A stretch of 64,000 nucleotides of DNA. It comes from Ignavibacteriales bacterium (lineage in GTDB: Bacteria > Bacteroidota > Ignavibacteria > UBA10030). The notes under the pieces are model-generated. The model saw only the letters and a program-made list of their open reading frames with translations, was not told the DNA's origin and did no database searches. Below are positions 18,221-26,434 of this stretch, piece after piece (the stretch's first letter is position 1; each line of letters begins with the position of its first letter). The translations under genes and the position numbers were made by a program. The DNA lies in the NCBI GenBank assembly GCA_026390595.1, contig JAPLFQ010000022.1, positions 1 through 64,000 of the forward strand, read 5' to 3'.

Positions 18221-19699
18221 ATGATGTTCACATTGCGGTCAAGCTTGAAAACAAGGATACTCCTGCTCATCGGCTCCGTTGTCGTGCTGCTGATGCTGCT
18301 CATTTCCTCTGTGCTGCTGCTGAAATGGCGGGAGCTCATCATACAGAAGGAAACCGACAATGCGATCTCGATTTCGAAGACATTTTCGGTCACGGTGATC
18401 GACGCCATGATTTTCGAAGAAAAGAGCGTCGTTCAGAAGGAGAATATCCTCGACACGTATGTCGACAATTTTATCAACAGCCTGAAGACTGTGCAGTATG
18501 TGGCCCTCTTCGACCGGAACGGTGCATCGATTCTTCAGACAATCCGCCATGAGAACGGTCGTCCGGATCGGAGCACCGATCACGAGCTCACTCCACAACC
18601 CGACGAGCGTGTCACAATCCGCCGCGACCCTCAGTTCGGATGGGTACTGGAAGTCAACCTCCCCTTCATGTTTTCCGGCAAGCACTGGGGCACCGCCACA
18701 ATCGGGTTTGATGCTCAGCCCATACGGGATGAAATCCAGAGCATCTTCCTGCTTCTGTTGTCCGCGACCGTCCTCATTACCTCCATCGTCCTCATCATCC
18801 TGTTCTTTTCCATCGACCGAATGACCTCTTCGCTGGAAACGATCGTCAGGGAGATCGACAAGATCGATTTCGTTTCCGATGTCGACATCTCCTTGCCCAG
18901 CCAGAACGACGAGATCGGCTTTCTCTACCATCATTTCAGATTGATGATGGACAGACTTGACGTCTCGAAGAAGGAACTCGAACAGGCGCAGCGACAGATT
19001 TACCAGGCCGAAAAGCTGGCATCGATCGGAAGGCTCGCATCGGGGGTGGCCCACCAGGTAAACAACCCTCTCAACGGCATCCGGGCGTGCCTGTATGCGA
19101 TTCAGCAGAATCCCGCAGATATCCCGCAAACCCGCGAATACCTCGGATTGATCAGCGAGGGGATTGCCAGCATCGAAACGGTGGTAAAAAAGCTCCTTGG
19201 CTTCGCACGTCAACAATCAACATCCGACCACGTCATCAACATCAACGACTCCATCGCGACCGTTGCGAACCTCTTTGACCTTCGGCTGAAGGAGAAGAAC
19301 ATCGAAACCACGCTGGAGCTCTCCGGGGATATCGGCTCCGTCAGGATCGATCATCATCTCTTTCAGGAAGTTGTCATGAACCTCCTGCTCAACAGTTACG
19401 ATGCGGTGGGAAACGGCGGCGTCATTCAGATGGCCACCGGCAACAAGGGCAATTCGTCGGTTTTCATGCGAATCAGCGACAACGGCTGCGGTATCAGTCA
19501 GAACGACCTGAAAAGGATTTTCGATCCATTTTTCACAACGAAAGAAGTTGGCACCGGGACCGGATTGGGGCTTTCCGTATGCATGGGAATCATCGAATCT
19601 CACGGAGGGACGATCGAGGTCCGGAGCAATGAGGGAAACGGAACATCATTTACGATTACACTACCACGGGCTGACGCTGATGAAATTACTGATCATTGA
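18221..19699 (+). CDS. HAMP sensor histidine kinase (NtrB-like core)
   Basis: 492 residues from the ATG at 18221, 8 bp after the PhnD-like gene, with GGAAGG upstream. TM1 about 12-35, a periplasmic domain about 36-170, TM2 about 175-200, HAMP to about 255, a short coil, then HisKA with H278 (ASGVAHQVNNPLNG) and HATPase_c (VVMNLLLNSYDAV, SDNGCGI, FDPFFTTKEVGTGTGLGLSV). The residue after the phospho-acceptor His is Q279 instead of the usual acidic E/D, which may lower autokinase or phosphatase activity. It overlaps the response regulator gene by 20 bases. It likely receives the signal from the tethered PhnD-like protein. Confidence 0.92.
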   Translation: MMFTLRSSLKTRILLLIGSVVVLLMLLISSVLLLKWRELIIQKETDNAISISKTFSVTVIDAMIFEEKSVVQKENILDTYVDNFINSLKTVQYVALFDRNGASILQTIRHENGRPDRSTDHELTPQPDERVTIRRDPQFGWVLEVNLPFMFSGKHWGTATIGFDAQPIRDEIQSIFLLLLSATVLITSIVLIILFFSIDRMTSSLETIVREIDKIDFVSDVDISLPSQNDEIGFLYHHFRLMMDRLDVSKKELEQAQRQIYQAEKLASIGRLASGVAHQVNNPLNGIRACLYAIQQNPADIPQTREYLGLISEGIASIETVVKKLLGFARQQSTSDHVININDSIATVANLFDLRLKEKNIETTLELSGDIGSVRIDHHLFQEVVMNLLLNSYDAVGNGGVIQMATGNKGNSSVFMRISDNGCGISQNDLKRIFDPFFTTKEVGTGTGLGLSVCMGIIESHGGTIEVRSNEGNGTSFTITLPRADADEITDH

Positions 19700-21035
19700 A
19701 GATGAGAAGATCACCCGCATTTCGCTGAGCGACATCCTCAAACGGGAAGGATATGAAGTCTATTCCGCTGAGGACGGCGAAGAAGGACTCGCCACCTACA
19801 AATCGGTGCTGCCTGAAGTTGTGATCACCGATCTGCGATTGCCCAAGCTCGGCGGCATGGAAGTGCTGCAGACCGTACTGTCGCTGGATCCCCGATGCAA
19901 GGTAATCCTTATCACCGCGTACGCGAGCGTCGAGACTGCCATCTCGTCGTTGAAGCTCGGCGCATTCGACTACCTGACAAAACCCTTCTCTCCGGAGAAG
20001 CTGTTGTCTATCCTGCGGAACATCACGCTGCTCCAATCGGCGCTCAACGAGAACGCAGAACTGAAGAACCGGATTGAGATCCTCGAAGACAAGACGATCA
20101 TCGGCAATTCGCTGATCATTCATAAGCTCAAGGAAACAATCCTTCAAATCGCCCACAACGATTCCACGGTACTGATCGAGGGGGAAAGCGGAACAGGAAA
20201 AGAACTGGTGGCGCGTGCGCTGCACAAAGCGAGTCCACGGCGCGATGGGAGCTTCGTGGCCGTGAGTTGTTCGAGCATTCCGGAAAGCCTCCTGGAGAGT
20301 GAACTGTTCGGGCATGAGAAAGGGGCCTTCACCGGAGCCATAAGAAAGCACATCGGGTACTTCGAGCGGGCGAACAAGGGAACGATCTTCATCGACGATG
20401 TTGACGATTTTCCTTTGAGCATGCAGGTGAAGCTCCTGAGGGTGATTCAGGAGAGAGAGCTCATGCCTGTCGGCGGGAGCGCAAACGTGAACATCGATGT
20501 GCGGATCATTTGCGCCACAAAAATCCATCTCAAGAAACGGGTTGAGGAGAAATTGTTTCGCGAAGACCTCTTCTATCGATTAAACATCATCCCCATCAGA
20601 ATTCCCCCGCTGCGAGAGCGCAAAGAGGATATTCCTCTGCTGGTCGACCATTTCTTCAGAAAACACCGGGCCGAAGACAAGATCATGCTCCTCACCCACG
20701 AAATCTACAATGCCCTCAAGGAGCACGATTGGCCGGGCAATGTGCGCGAGCTGGAAAACATCGTTGAAAGGATGATCGCTTTGTCGTTCAGCGGAACAAT
20801 CGATCTTTCTGTTCTGGACTTGTCGGAGAAAAAGCGGGGCGTGCTGCTGAAGGAGAATTATGGTGACTACGGTTCATTCGATGAGTTCATCTCGAAGAAG
20901 GAGAAGGAAATGCTGGAATGGGCGCTGGATGCCTGTCAGAACAACGTCACTGGCGCTGCGAAACTCCTGAACATCCCCAGAACAACTCTCAACAGCAAAC
21001 TCGGCCGGCTGCTTCCCCATCTTAAAACTCACTGA
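19680..21035 (+). CDS. sigma-54-dependent NtrC-family response regulator
   Basis: 451 residues from the ATG at 19680 (an earlier open frame lies inside the kinase gene). Receiver domain 1-120 with phospho-acceptor D51 (VVITDLRLPKLGG) and K101; AAA+ domain about 140-380 with Walker A GESGTGKE (168-175), intact GAFTGA loop (215-220) for sigma-54 contact and Walker B GTIFIDD (234-240); C-terminal Fis-type helix-turn-helix (NNVTGAAKLLNIPRTTLNSKL). It should activate sigma-54 promoters when phosphorylated by the overlapping kinase. The target is unknown; the adjacent phosphate operon is the natural candidate, though I saw no convincing GG-N10-GC promoter in 17025-17273. Confidence 0.94.
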   Translation: MKLLIIEDEKITRISLSDILKREGYEVYSAEDGEEGLATYKSVLPEVVITDLRLPKLGGMEVLQTVLSLDPRCKVILITAYASVETAISSLKLGAFDYLTKPFSPEKLLSILRNITLLQSALNENAELKNRIEILEDKTIIGNSLIIHKLKETILQIAHNDSTVLIEGESGTGKELVARALHKASPRRDGSFVAVSCSSIPESLLESELFGHEKGAFTGAIRKHIGYFERANKGTIFIDDVDDFPLSMQVKLLRVIQERELMPVGGSANVNIDVRIICATKIHLKKRVEEKLFREDLFYRLNIIPIRIPPLRERKEDIPLLVDHFFRKHRAEDKIMLLTHEIYNALKEHDWPGNVRELENIVERMIALSFSGTIDLSVLDLSEKKRGVLLKENYGDYGSFDEFISKKEKEMLEWALDACQNNVTGAAKLLNIPRTTLNSKLGRLLPHLKTH

Positions 21036-21513
21036 CAACACTGGCGCAGACTGCATTCTTCGGACAGCCCGCGATAAGAACCTTCCTCATTGGTTCGTGG
21101 ATCAGTTTGACGGGGCAGGTCAGTTTTTGAGATGTCTTCCGGCATCACTGGTTGTCAAATGGAGCATTTGGGGCGTTCCACGCACCTATTGGCCCTGCTT
21201 TCGCTTGCGTCATGCCAACGATTTCCATATCTTGTAAACAGAGTGTGCGCCTTGGGTTGACGTCTGACCCGGGCTCGGTTGTGCGGGTTCCAGGCAAGGG
21301 AAGCCTGGTTTTCTTGTCGCTGGCTCTGGTAGCTTTGTCACCCCCCTGCCTCACCAGAGTCGTTCTCGTCATCGCGCTCTGTTCCACTCTCGATCTCCGC
21401 TGAGCCGTCTGGCTGTTGTGTTTCACCAGTTGGGTGTTCACGATCAACGTGCACTGTGATGGCAACGTCCTGGTGCAACTGGTCGGGTTTTTCACTTTTC
21501 GCAAAGGTCGCAT
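21036..21513 (+). other. 478-bp intergenic region, no gene seen
   Basis: No open frame here looks like a protein: the long minus-strand frame crossing it is mostly a shadow of the next gene. A weak inverted repeat spans 21019-21137 (left CATCTTAAAACT, right AGTTTTTGAGATG), whose right side resembles the end of the terminal-inverted-repeat element found at 23590 and 28648; it could be a decayed copy or a terminator-like structure for the regulator gene. No clear promoter was recognised. Confidence 0.4.
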
Positions 21514-23367
21514 ATGAGCGAAACCAGAGTGCACACATTTCACATTCCGGTGATGGGGCTGGCGTTCTCCATCGACACACCGGTCAAAGTCGCGCGGTTT
21601 GGGATATCCTCCGTGGTATCCATCGTCGACGACATCCTCATCGAGCATATGCGGAAACAACATGCCGCCGAGCGCGGTGAGGCTTACACCCCCATCACGA
21701 CGAAAGATTACGACTACCGCGCCCGCAGAATTACCGAGTACCTCAATCTCCTGCAGCGAATCGTGCATGATCAAATCGCGTCGCTCAGGACCTCTGCGTT
21801 CGAAAAAGGAAGCGAAATAGTTAAATACTTCGAAATGCTCGCGGACCAATCTCCGTTGAAAGCGATGTACCAGCGACTGATGCACACGGACGACTCTGCT
21901 GCACGTGCGCAACTCGAACAAGAGCTGCGCTCAAAGATCGTCGCCGGCGAGATCGACGTCAACATCATGACGAAGCTGGACCGCCTGGCGCCGCCGAAAA
22001 ACGGGCAGCCGCTCCCGTCTGAGTTTTCCGATGCACTGTCTTCACTGCGGGGATTTGCGAAGAGCGACCTCAACTCGTCCGTCGTTCTCTCCGCCGGATT
22101 GAATTCGCGCCTCTTCAATTATATGGCGCAGTTCCCCGATTTTCTTCCCGATGAACACGGAGAGCTTCGAAAAAGAGTCACATTAAAAGTGAGCGATTAC
22201 CGGTCTGCCTACATTCAGGGCAAGATCCTGGCGAAGAAGGGAATCTGGGTTTCAGAGTACCGCGTCGAGTCGGGGCTGAATTGCGGCGGTCATGCGTTTG
22301 CGTCCGACGGAGACCTTCTCGGACCGATCCTCGAAGTTTTCAAGACTAATAAAACCACCCTGATCAACGAACTTCACGAGCTCTACACCGCAGCCCTGGT
22401 GTCAAAGGGCGTGCATGTGCCGGATCAACCATTGCCGGTGCTGGTTACCGTTCAAGGAGGAATCGGCACGACGAAAGAAGACGAATTCCTCCGTGACTTC
22501 TATCAGGTTGATGGCACGGGCTGGGGATCTCCCTTCCTCCTCGTTCCGGAAGCAACGAATGTGGACGACAGGACGAGGCAGCAACTGGCCCAGGCAACAA
22601 GGGAAGACTTCTATATCAGCGATTCATCTCCGCTCGGCATTCCGTTCAACAACATTCGCAACACAACAGGCGAGCAGCAACTCTACCAGCGCGTCGCAAA
22701 GGGAAAGCCCGGCAGTCCGTGCGAGAAGAAGTTCCTCTGCAGCAACACGGAGTTCACCAAAGACCCTATCTGCACGGCGTCGTCACAGTATCAGCGGTTG
22801 AAGATCAAGCAGCTGGAAGATATGGAACTTCCGTCGGACGAGCTGCAATATAAGCTCGGGAAGCTTCACGAGAAGACCTGCCTGTGCGAAGACCTCGCGG
22901 CCACAGCCCTGAACAACAACGGCGTGTGCGGAGACACCCCTCTCCCCGTTGCCGTATGTCCGGGTCCAAATCTGGCCTATTTCTCCAGAATCGCGACGCT
23001 CGAGGAAATGGTCGGACACATCTACGGCCGCATTCAACTCATGACCGTGAGTAACCGGCCGAACATGTTCATCAACGAGATCAGGCTGAACATCGATCAC
23101 CTGAAGAGCGAAATCCAGAAGGCTCTGAATTCGATTTCCGCGAGGGAGCAGGCACGATTCTCTGAATACAGGAAGAACTTGCTGGAAGGAATAGAGTACT
23201 ATAAGAAGCTCGTTCCGCATCTGGTGAAGGAAAGTGAACGGTATCATGAAATCATGCGTGCGCAGCTCCTGGAGCTGGAAAACGAGTTGATGCAAATCGT
23301 CATCCCTTGCCCATTCGAAGCACAAGGGGAATACCTACAGACGGCGCGTGTTGCGTCCGTTGGCTAA
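21514..23367 (+). CDS. conserved unrecognised cysteine-rich protein, 617 residues
   Basis: I do not recognise a characterised family, though proteins of similar wording occur as conserved hypotheticals in Bacteroidota relatives. No signal peptide or membrane segment, so it is probably cytoplasmic. The N-terminal half is mixed alpha/beta. Around 250-380 a stretch looks like a TIM-barrel, flavin-site-type end (GLNCGGHAF, VTVQGGIGT, GTGWGSPFLLVPEATN, SPLGIPFNNIRN), loosely like NPD/nitronate-monooxygenase proteins. Residues 405-495 hold a dense cysteine set (SPCEKKFLC, ICTASS, KTCLCEDL, GVCGD, VAVCPGPN) suited to an Fe-S cluster or zinc. The last 110 residues are coiled-coil-like helices. AAAGG precedes the ATG. 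A zinc-ribbon gene follows 25-31 bp downstream. A redox or metal role is a guess. Confidence 0.75.
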   Translation: MSETRVHTFHIPVMGLAFSIDTPVKVARFGISSVVSIVDDILIEHMRKQHAAERGEAYTPITTKDYDYRARRITEYLNLLQRIVHDQIASLRTSAFEKGSEIVKYFEMLADQSPLKAMYQRLMHTDDSAARAQLEQELRSKIVAGEIDVNIMTKLDRLAPPKNGQPLPSEFSDALSSLRGFAKSDLNSSVVLSAGLNSRLFNYMAQFPDFLPDEHGELRKRVTLKVSDYRSAYIQGKILAKKGIWVSEYRVESGLNCGGHAFASDGDLLGPILEVFKTNKTTLINELHELYTAALVSKGVHVPDQPLPVLVTVQGGIGTTKEDEFLRDFYQVDGTGWGSPFLLVPEATNVDDRTRQQLAQATREDFYISDSSPLGIPFNNIRNTTGEQQLYQRVAKGKPGSPCEKKFLCSNTEFTKDPICTASSQYQRLKIKQLEDMELPSDELQYKLGKLHEKTCLCEDLAATALNNNGVCGDTPLPVAVCPGPNLAYFSRIATLEEMVGHIYGRIQLMTVSNRPNMFINEIRLNIDHLKSEIQKALNSISAREQARFSEYRKNLLEGIEYYKKLVPHLVKESERYHEIMRAQLLELENELMQIVIPCPFEAQGEYLQTARVASVG

Positions 23368-23398
23368 GCACATTCGATAGATAGAGTGGAGAGTGATC

Positions 23399-23593
23399 GT
23401 GTCAGCAGAACTGAAACAATGTCTTAGCTGCGCCAAGACTGAAGAATCTGTGCCGCTTGTTACGCTGCAATTCAAGGGGGCTGCTCAGTGGATTTGCCCT
23501 CAATGCCTGCCGCAACTTATCCATGCCCCCCACAAGCTCGCCGGAAAGCTGCCGGGAGCCGAAACCATGGGCGGCGCGGAGCACCACCACTAG
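23399..23593 (+). CDS. small zinc-ribbon protein
   Basis: About 64 residues. Two CxxC knuckles, CLSC near the start and CPQC about 28 residues later, make a treble-clef or ribbon zinc site (CLSCAKTEESVPLVTLQFKG then WICPQCLPQLIH), followed by a histidine-ended tail (GGAEHHH). The start is a GTG at 23399 with GTGGAGA just upstream; an alternative GTG at 23393 would add two residues. It lies 31 bp behind the 617-residue protein and is probably its operon partner. Its stop codon is part of the left terminal repeat of the inverted-repeat element that starts at 23590, so that element inserted at or very near the gene end. Confidence 0.65.
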   Translation: MSAELKQCLSCAKTEESVPLVTLQFKGAAQWICPQCLPQLIHAPHKLAGKLPGAETMGGAEHHH

Positions 23594-23771
23594 AGGCTAT
23601 CTCAAAAACCCTCAAAGTCATTGCGAGCGACGCAATCTCACCAAGGTTTGTCGAGACAAAAGAGAGATTGTCCGCCTTTCTGGATCCCGCATAGAGGCGG
23701 ATCCAAAGAGCGGGACTTCGGCAAGAAGCGCCTCGCAATGACGTGGCTGGTGTTTTTGAGATGAGTTCTAG
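23590..23771. repeat. inverted-repeat element, copy 1 (182 bp)
   Basis: The ends are imperfect inverted repeats of about 23 bp: left CTAGAGGCTATCTCAAAAAC, right GTTTTTGAGATGAGTTCTAG (with a shared outer CTAGA). Inside is a second inverted pair, GTCATTGCGAG (23617-23627) and CTCGCAATGAC (23732-23742), a sequence type often dispersed in environmental bacterial genomes. No open frame inside. The same ends occur at 28648-28897 around a different core. Confidence 0.7.
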
Positions 23772-23778
23772 AAATGTT

Positions 23779-23823
23779 GAAGGTCGCCCTCCGCCGGATT
23801 GCCTGCGGCTGAAAGCGACCTTC
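23779..23823 (-). terminator. possible hairpin behind serC
   Basis: A 9-bp stem GAAGGTCGC/GCGACCTTC encloses a smaller CCGC...GCGG pair, 40 bases after the serC stop on the minus strand. No T-run follows, so it may be an mRNA 3'-end structure rather than a full intrinsic terminator. Confidence 0.4.
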
Positions 23824-23863
23824 ATTGTGTACATCTGCTCAAAGCTTCGAAACGATCTTCCGC

Positions 23864-24949
23864 CTACTTGTTCGCCGTGTAAAACTCCTCCATGAACTTC
23901 GCCAGCGTTTCCACCGACTCCAACGGGCACGCGTTGTATTGGGACGAGCGGATTCCGCCAACGGAACGATGCCCTTTCAATCCCACCATCTGTTTCTTTT
24001 TCGCTTCTGCCACAAACTTGTCCTCCAGCTCGGGGGTCGGAAGATTCCAAGTGAGGTTCATGATCGACCTGTCCGACTTGTCGGGCACGGTCCCTTTGTA
24101 GAAATCAGGATGTGCGTCGATCACATCATAGATCATCGCGGCTTTCTTCTGGTTGCGGGCTTCGATCGCATCGAGTCCTCCCTCCTTCTGGATCCACTTC
24201 AGCGTCTTGCCGAGAACGAATACAGCCAGGACTGGCGGAGTGTTGTAGAGAGACTTGCCATCGACGTGCGTCTTGTATTTCAGCATCGTTGGCACCTCCT
24301 CCTTCGCCTTTGCTTCGAGATAGGCTCGCTTGATGACAATCATCGTGACGCCTGCCGGACCGAGGTTCTTCTGAGCTCCGGCATAGATGAGGCTGTACCG
24401 GCTCCACTCCCGCTTCATACCAAACATATCCGACGACATGTCAGAGATGAGCGGCACGCTGCCGACATCCGGAATTGATTTCCATTCCGTTCCGTAGATT
24501 GTATTATTGGTCGTAATGTGCATGTAGTCAGCATCAGGTGAGAACTTGAAGCTCTTGGGTAAATAGTTGAAATTCTTGTCCTTGGAGCTTGCGGCCTCAT
24601 TCACGGTTCCAAATGCCTTCGCTTCCTTCGCGGCTTTCGTGGCCCACTCACCGGTTACAAGATAGTCGGCTTTCGTATGGAGAAAATTCATCGGCAGCAT
24701 CGCGAACTGAAGGCTTGCCCCACCGCCGACAAAGATGACGGCGTAGTCCTGGGCATTCAGTCCCATGATTGCCAGCGCGTCCTTTTCTGCGTCCTGAATA
24801 ACGACATCGAATTCCTTCGAACGGTGGCTGATCTCGAGAATCGAGACCCCCAGATTGGCAAAATTCACAACAGCATCCCGCGTTTCTTCGAGGACCGATA
24901 CCGGAAGAACTGCTGGGCCCGCATAGAAGTTATGTGCTCGATTAGACAT
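23864..24949 (-). CDS. serC: phosphoserine aminotransferase
   Basis: 361 residues, the usual SerC length. It converts 3-phosphohydroxypyruvate and glutamate to phosphoserine and 2-oxoglutarate in the cytoplasm. Fold type I aminotransferase with PLP: N-terminal FYAGPAVLPVSVLEE, the conserved SHRSKEF, GGGAS at 75-79 for the PLP phosphate, and the Schiff-base lysine K194 in IYAGAQKNLGPAG. The C-terminal GLKGHRSVGGIRSS block is also typical of SerC. It is divergent from serA across 326 bp, so the two middle enzymes of serine synthesis share one intergenic control region. The gene symbol rests on motif match throughout. Confidence 0.95.
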   Translation of the reverse strand: MSNRAHNFYAGPAVLPVSVLEETRDAVVNFANLGVSILEISHRSKEFDVVIQDAEKDALAIMGLNAQDYAVIFVGGGASLQFAMLPMNFLHTKADYLVTGEWATKAAKEAKAFGTVNEAASSKDKNFNYLPKSFKFSPDADYMHITTNNTIYGTEWKSIPDVGSVPLISDMSSDMFGMKREWSRYSLIYAGAQKNLGPAGVTMIVIKRAYLEAKAKEEVPTMLKYKTHVDGKSLYNTPPVLAVFVLGKTLKWIQKEGGLDAIEARNQKKAAMIYDVIDAHPDFYKGTVPDKSDRSIMNLTWNLPTPELEDKFVAEAKKKQMVGLKGHRSVGGIRSSQYNACPLESVETLAKFMEEFYTANK

Positions 24950-25275
24950 CGGAAGTCTCCTTCGTCAGGCTTGAAGTGGGTGGAGAAGCAGAAATTGTAC
25001 ATATGCAATATATGATTTTTTCGATCACGCGGAAAGTGAGGCGTTTTATTTTCTGTCCTGGCGTCAAATGAAAACCGGCGGTCTGTCGTCTCGAAAACAG
25101 GAATTGTCACGCCGCTCCGATCGTTCTCAGTTGTCACTTCAAACAAAATTCATTACGTTTCGCCCCATCAAGCCGGGAACCAGAGCGATCATTGACGCGG
25201 CTTCCTGCAAGCGTTCTCTGTATGTACTGACTCTCGTCCGGGCTCACAATCTCATCTTTGAATTCGGAGGCGTCC
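24950..25275. promoter_or_regulatory. divergent serC-serA control region
   Basis: 326 bp between the two start codons must hold promoters for both genes. I see an AT-rich stretch around 24995-25060 but no hexamers or palindrome that I would assign with confidence. The serA side ends in a strong CGGAGG site. Confidence 0.4.
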
Positions 25276-26196
25276 ATGAAGATACTCATCACAGACGGAA
25301 TTTCTCCTGAGGGGGCAAAAATCCTGCTTGATGCAGGGCACGATGTCGACCAGGTAAAGTATACGCCGGAAGAACTGCTGACAAACATCGGCAAGTACGA
25401 TTGCATTATCGTTCGTTCGGCCACAAAGGTTACCAGGGAAGTCATCGAAGCTGGGAAGAACCTGAAGGTCATTGCACGGGGCGGCGTCGGGCTGGACAAC
25501 ATCGACGTCGAAGTTGCAAAGGCGAAGAACCTTGCGGTCCTCAACACTCCCGGCGCATCGGCGATCTCCGTCGCCGAGCTGGCAATCGGACACATGTTTG
25601 CCCTGAGCCGGTTTCTGCACGTCAGCAAAATGGACATGATTGCAGGCAAGTGGCCGAAGAAGGAATACTCGAAGGGCATCGAACTGACGGGCAAGACGCT
25701 CGGGGTCATGGGATTCGGAAATATCGGCAAGGAAACAGCCCGCCGGGCTTTGGGTCTGAGCATGAACGTGCTCGCCTTCGATCCACCGTTCACGATGATG
25801 GACTTTGTCGTGCGGATCACGACGCGCGAGAAACTCCTCGAAGCATCCGACTTCATCACGCTCCACATCCCCGCGGATAAGAAAGCCGGTCCGGCCATCG
25901 GGAAAAAGGAATTCGACATGATGAAGAAGGGGGCTATCCTCATTAACTGCTCTCGCGGCGGTGTGGTCGATGAATCTGCGCTCCTCGACGCACTCGAAAG
26001 CGGCAAGGTCGCCGGCGCGGCGCTGGATGTATTTATGAACGAACCGCCGACGGATGCTCAGAAGGCCCTCATCAATCATCCGCGGGTCAGCGTGTCTCCG
26101 CATATCGGTGGATCTACAATAGAAGGCCAGGAGCGGGTCGGCATCGAGATCGCTCAGCGCGTCGTGAAGGCGTTCAATCCCGACGCATTCCACTAG
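25276..26196 (+). CDS. serA: D-3-phosphoglycerate dehydrogenase (short form, no ACT domain)
   Basis: 306 residues from the ATG at 25276 behind CGGAGG; an in-frame ATG 18 bases upstream lacks a site. NAD-dependent 2-hydroxyacid dehydrogenase: catalytic-domain start KILITDGISPEGAKIL, Rossmann motif GFGNIG at 146-151, catalytic R227 (SRGG), E256 (NEPP) and H276 (SPHIGGST). The protein ends right after the catalytic domain, so the C-terminal ACT serine-sensing domain of long SerA enzymes is absent and feedback control by serine is unlikely in that form. It catalyses the first step of serine synthesis and is flanked by serC and DUF1015, which supports SerA over other hydroxyacid dehydrogenases. 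Confidence 0.92.
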   Translation: MKILITDGISPEGAKILLDAGHDVDQVKYTPEELLTNIGKYDCIIVRSATKVTREVIEAGKNLKVIARGGVGLDNIDVEVAKAKNLAVLNTPGASAISVAELAIGHMFALSRFLHVSKMDMIAGKWPKKEYSKGIELTGKTLGVMGFGNIGKETARRALGLSMNVLAFDPPFTMMDFVVRITTREKLLEASDFITLHIPADKKAGPAIGKKEFDMMKKGAILINCSRGGVVDESALLDALESGKVAGAALDVFMNEPPTDAQKALINHPRVSVSPHIGGSTIEGQERVGIEIAQRVVKAFNPDAFH

Positions 26197-26303
26197 CCAG
26201 GGTGCGGAAAAACAAAATATCGTCACGTTGAGCGAAGCCTGACGAGGTTTTTCTTTTGGATGCCTTTTTCCGCATCATCCTTGGGTCCACTTACAACAAT
26301 CGC

Positions 26304-26414
26304 TTCACCACAAAGGCACTGAGCCAAAGGCTCATGCGCCTCTGGCGCAGAAGACTCGAATTGAGTTGCGGAGACGAGAGGTTATTTGTTTCTCTTTGTG
26401 TCTTCGTAGTTGAA
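26304..26414. repeat. ACCAC-type inverted repeat, copy 1, with two triloop hairpins
   Basis: Ends TTCACCACAAAGGCAC and GTGTCTTCGTAGTTGAA are imperfect inverted repeats. Inside, two adjacent perfect hairpins with three-base loops stand at 26321-26333 (GAGCC-AAA-GGCTC) and 26336-26348 (GCGCC-TCT-GGCGC). It fills most of the serA-DUF1015 gap. A related copy is at 49403-49464. Confidence 0.6.
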
Positions 26415-26434
26415 AAAAGGAATCAACACTCTCT

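Noticed and set aside
18239-19216. 325-codon minus-strand frame over the histidine kinase
   Set aside because: The kinase motifs are complete on the plus strand and the antisense translation has no recognisable pattern.
21458-21482. Possible sigma-54 promoter (TGGCA ... TGCA) before the 617-residue gene
   Set aside because: The GG and GC elements are 12 bases apart; the -24/-12 type needs 10.
21145-21921. 258-codon minus-strand frame spanning the gap before the 617-residue protein
   Set aside because: More than half overlaps the plus-strand gene and the rest is rich in Arg/Thr/Ser with no motif.
25252-26226. Long minus-strand open frames over serA
   Set aside because: SerA has catalytic residues and a strong ribosome-binding site; the antisense frames are typical shadows in GC-rich coding DNA.
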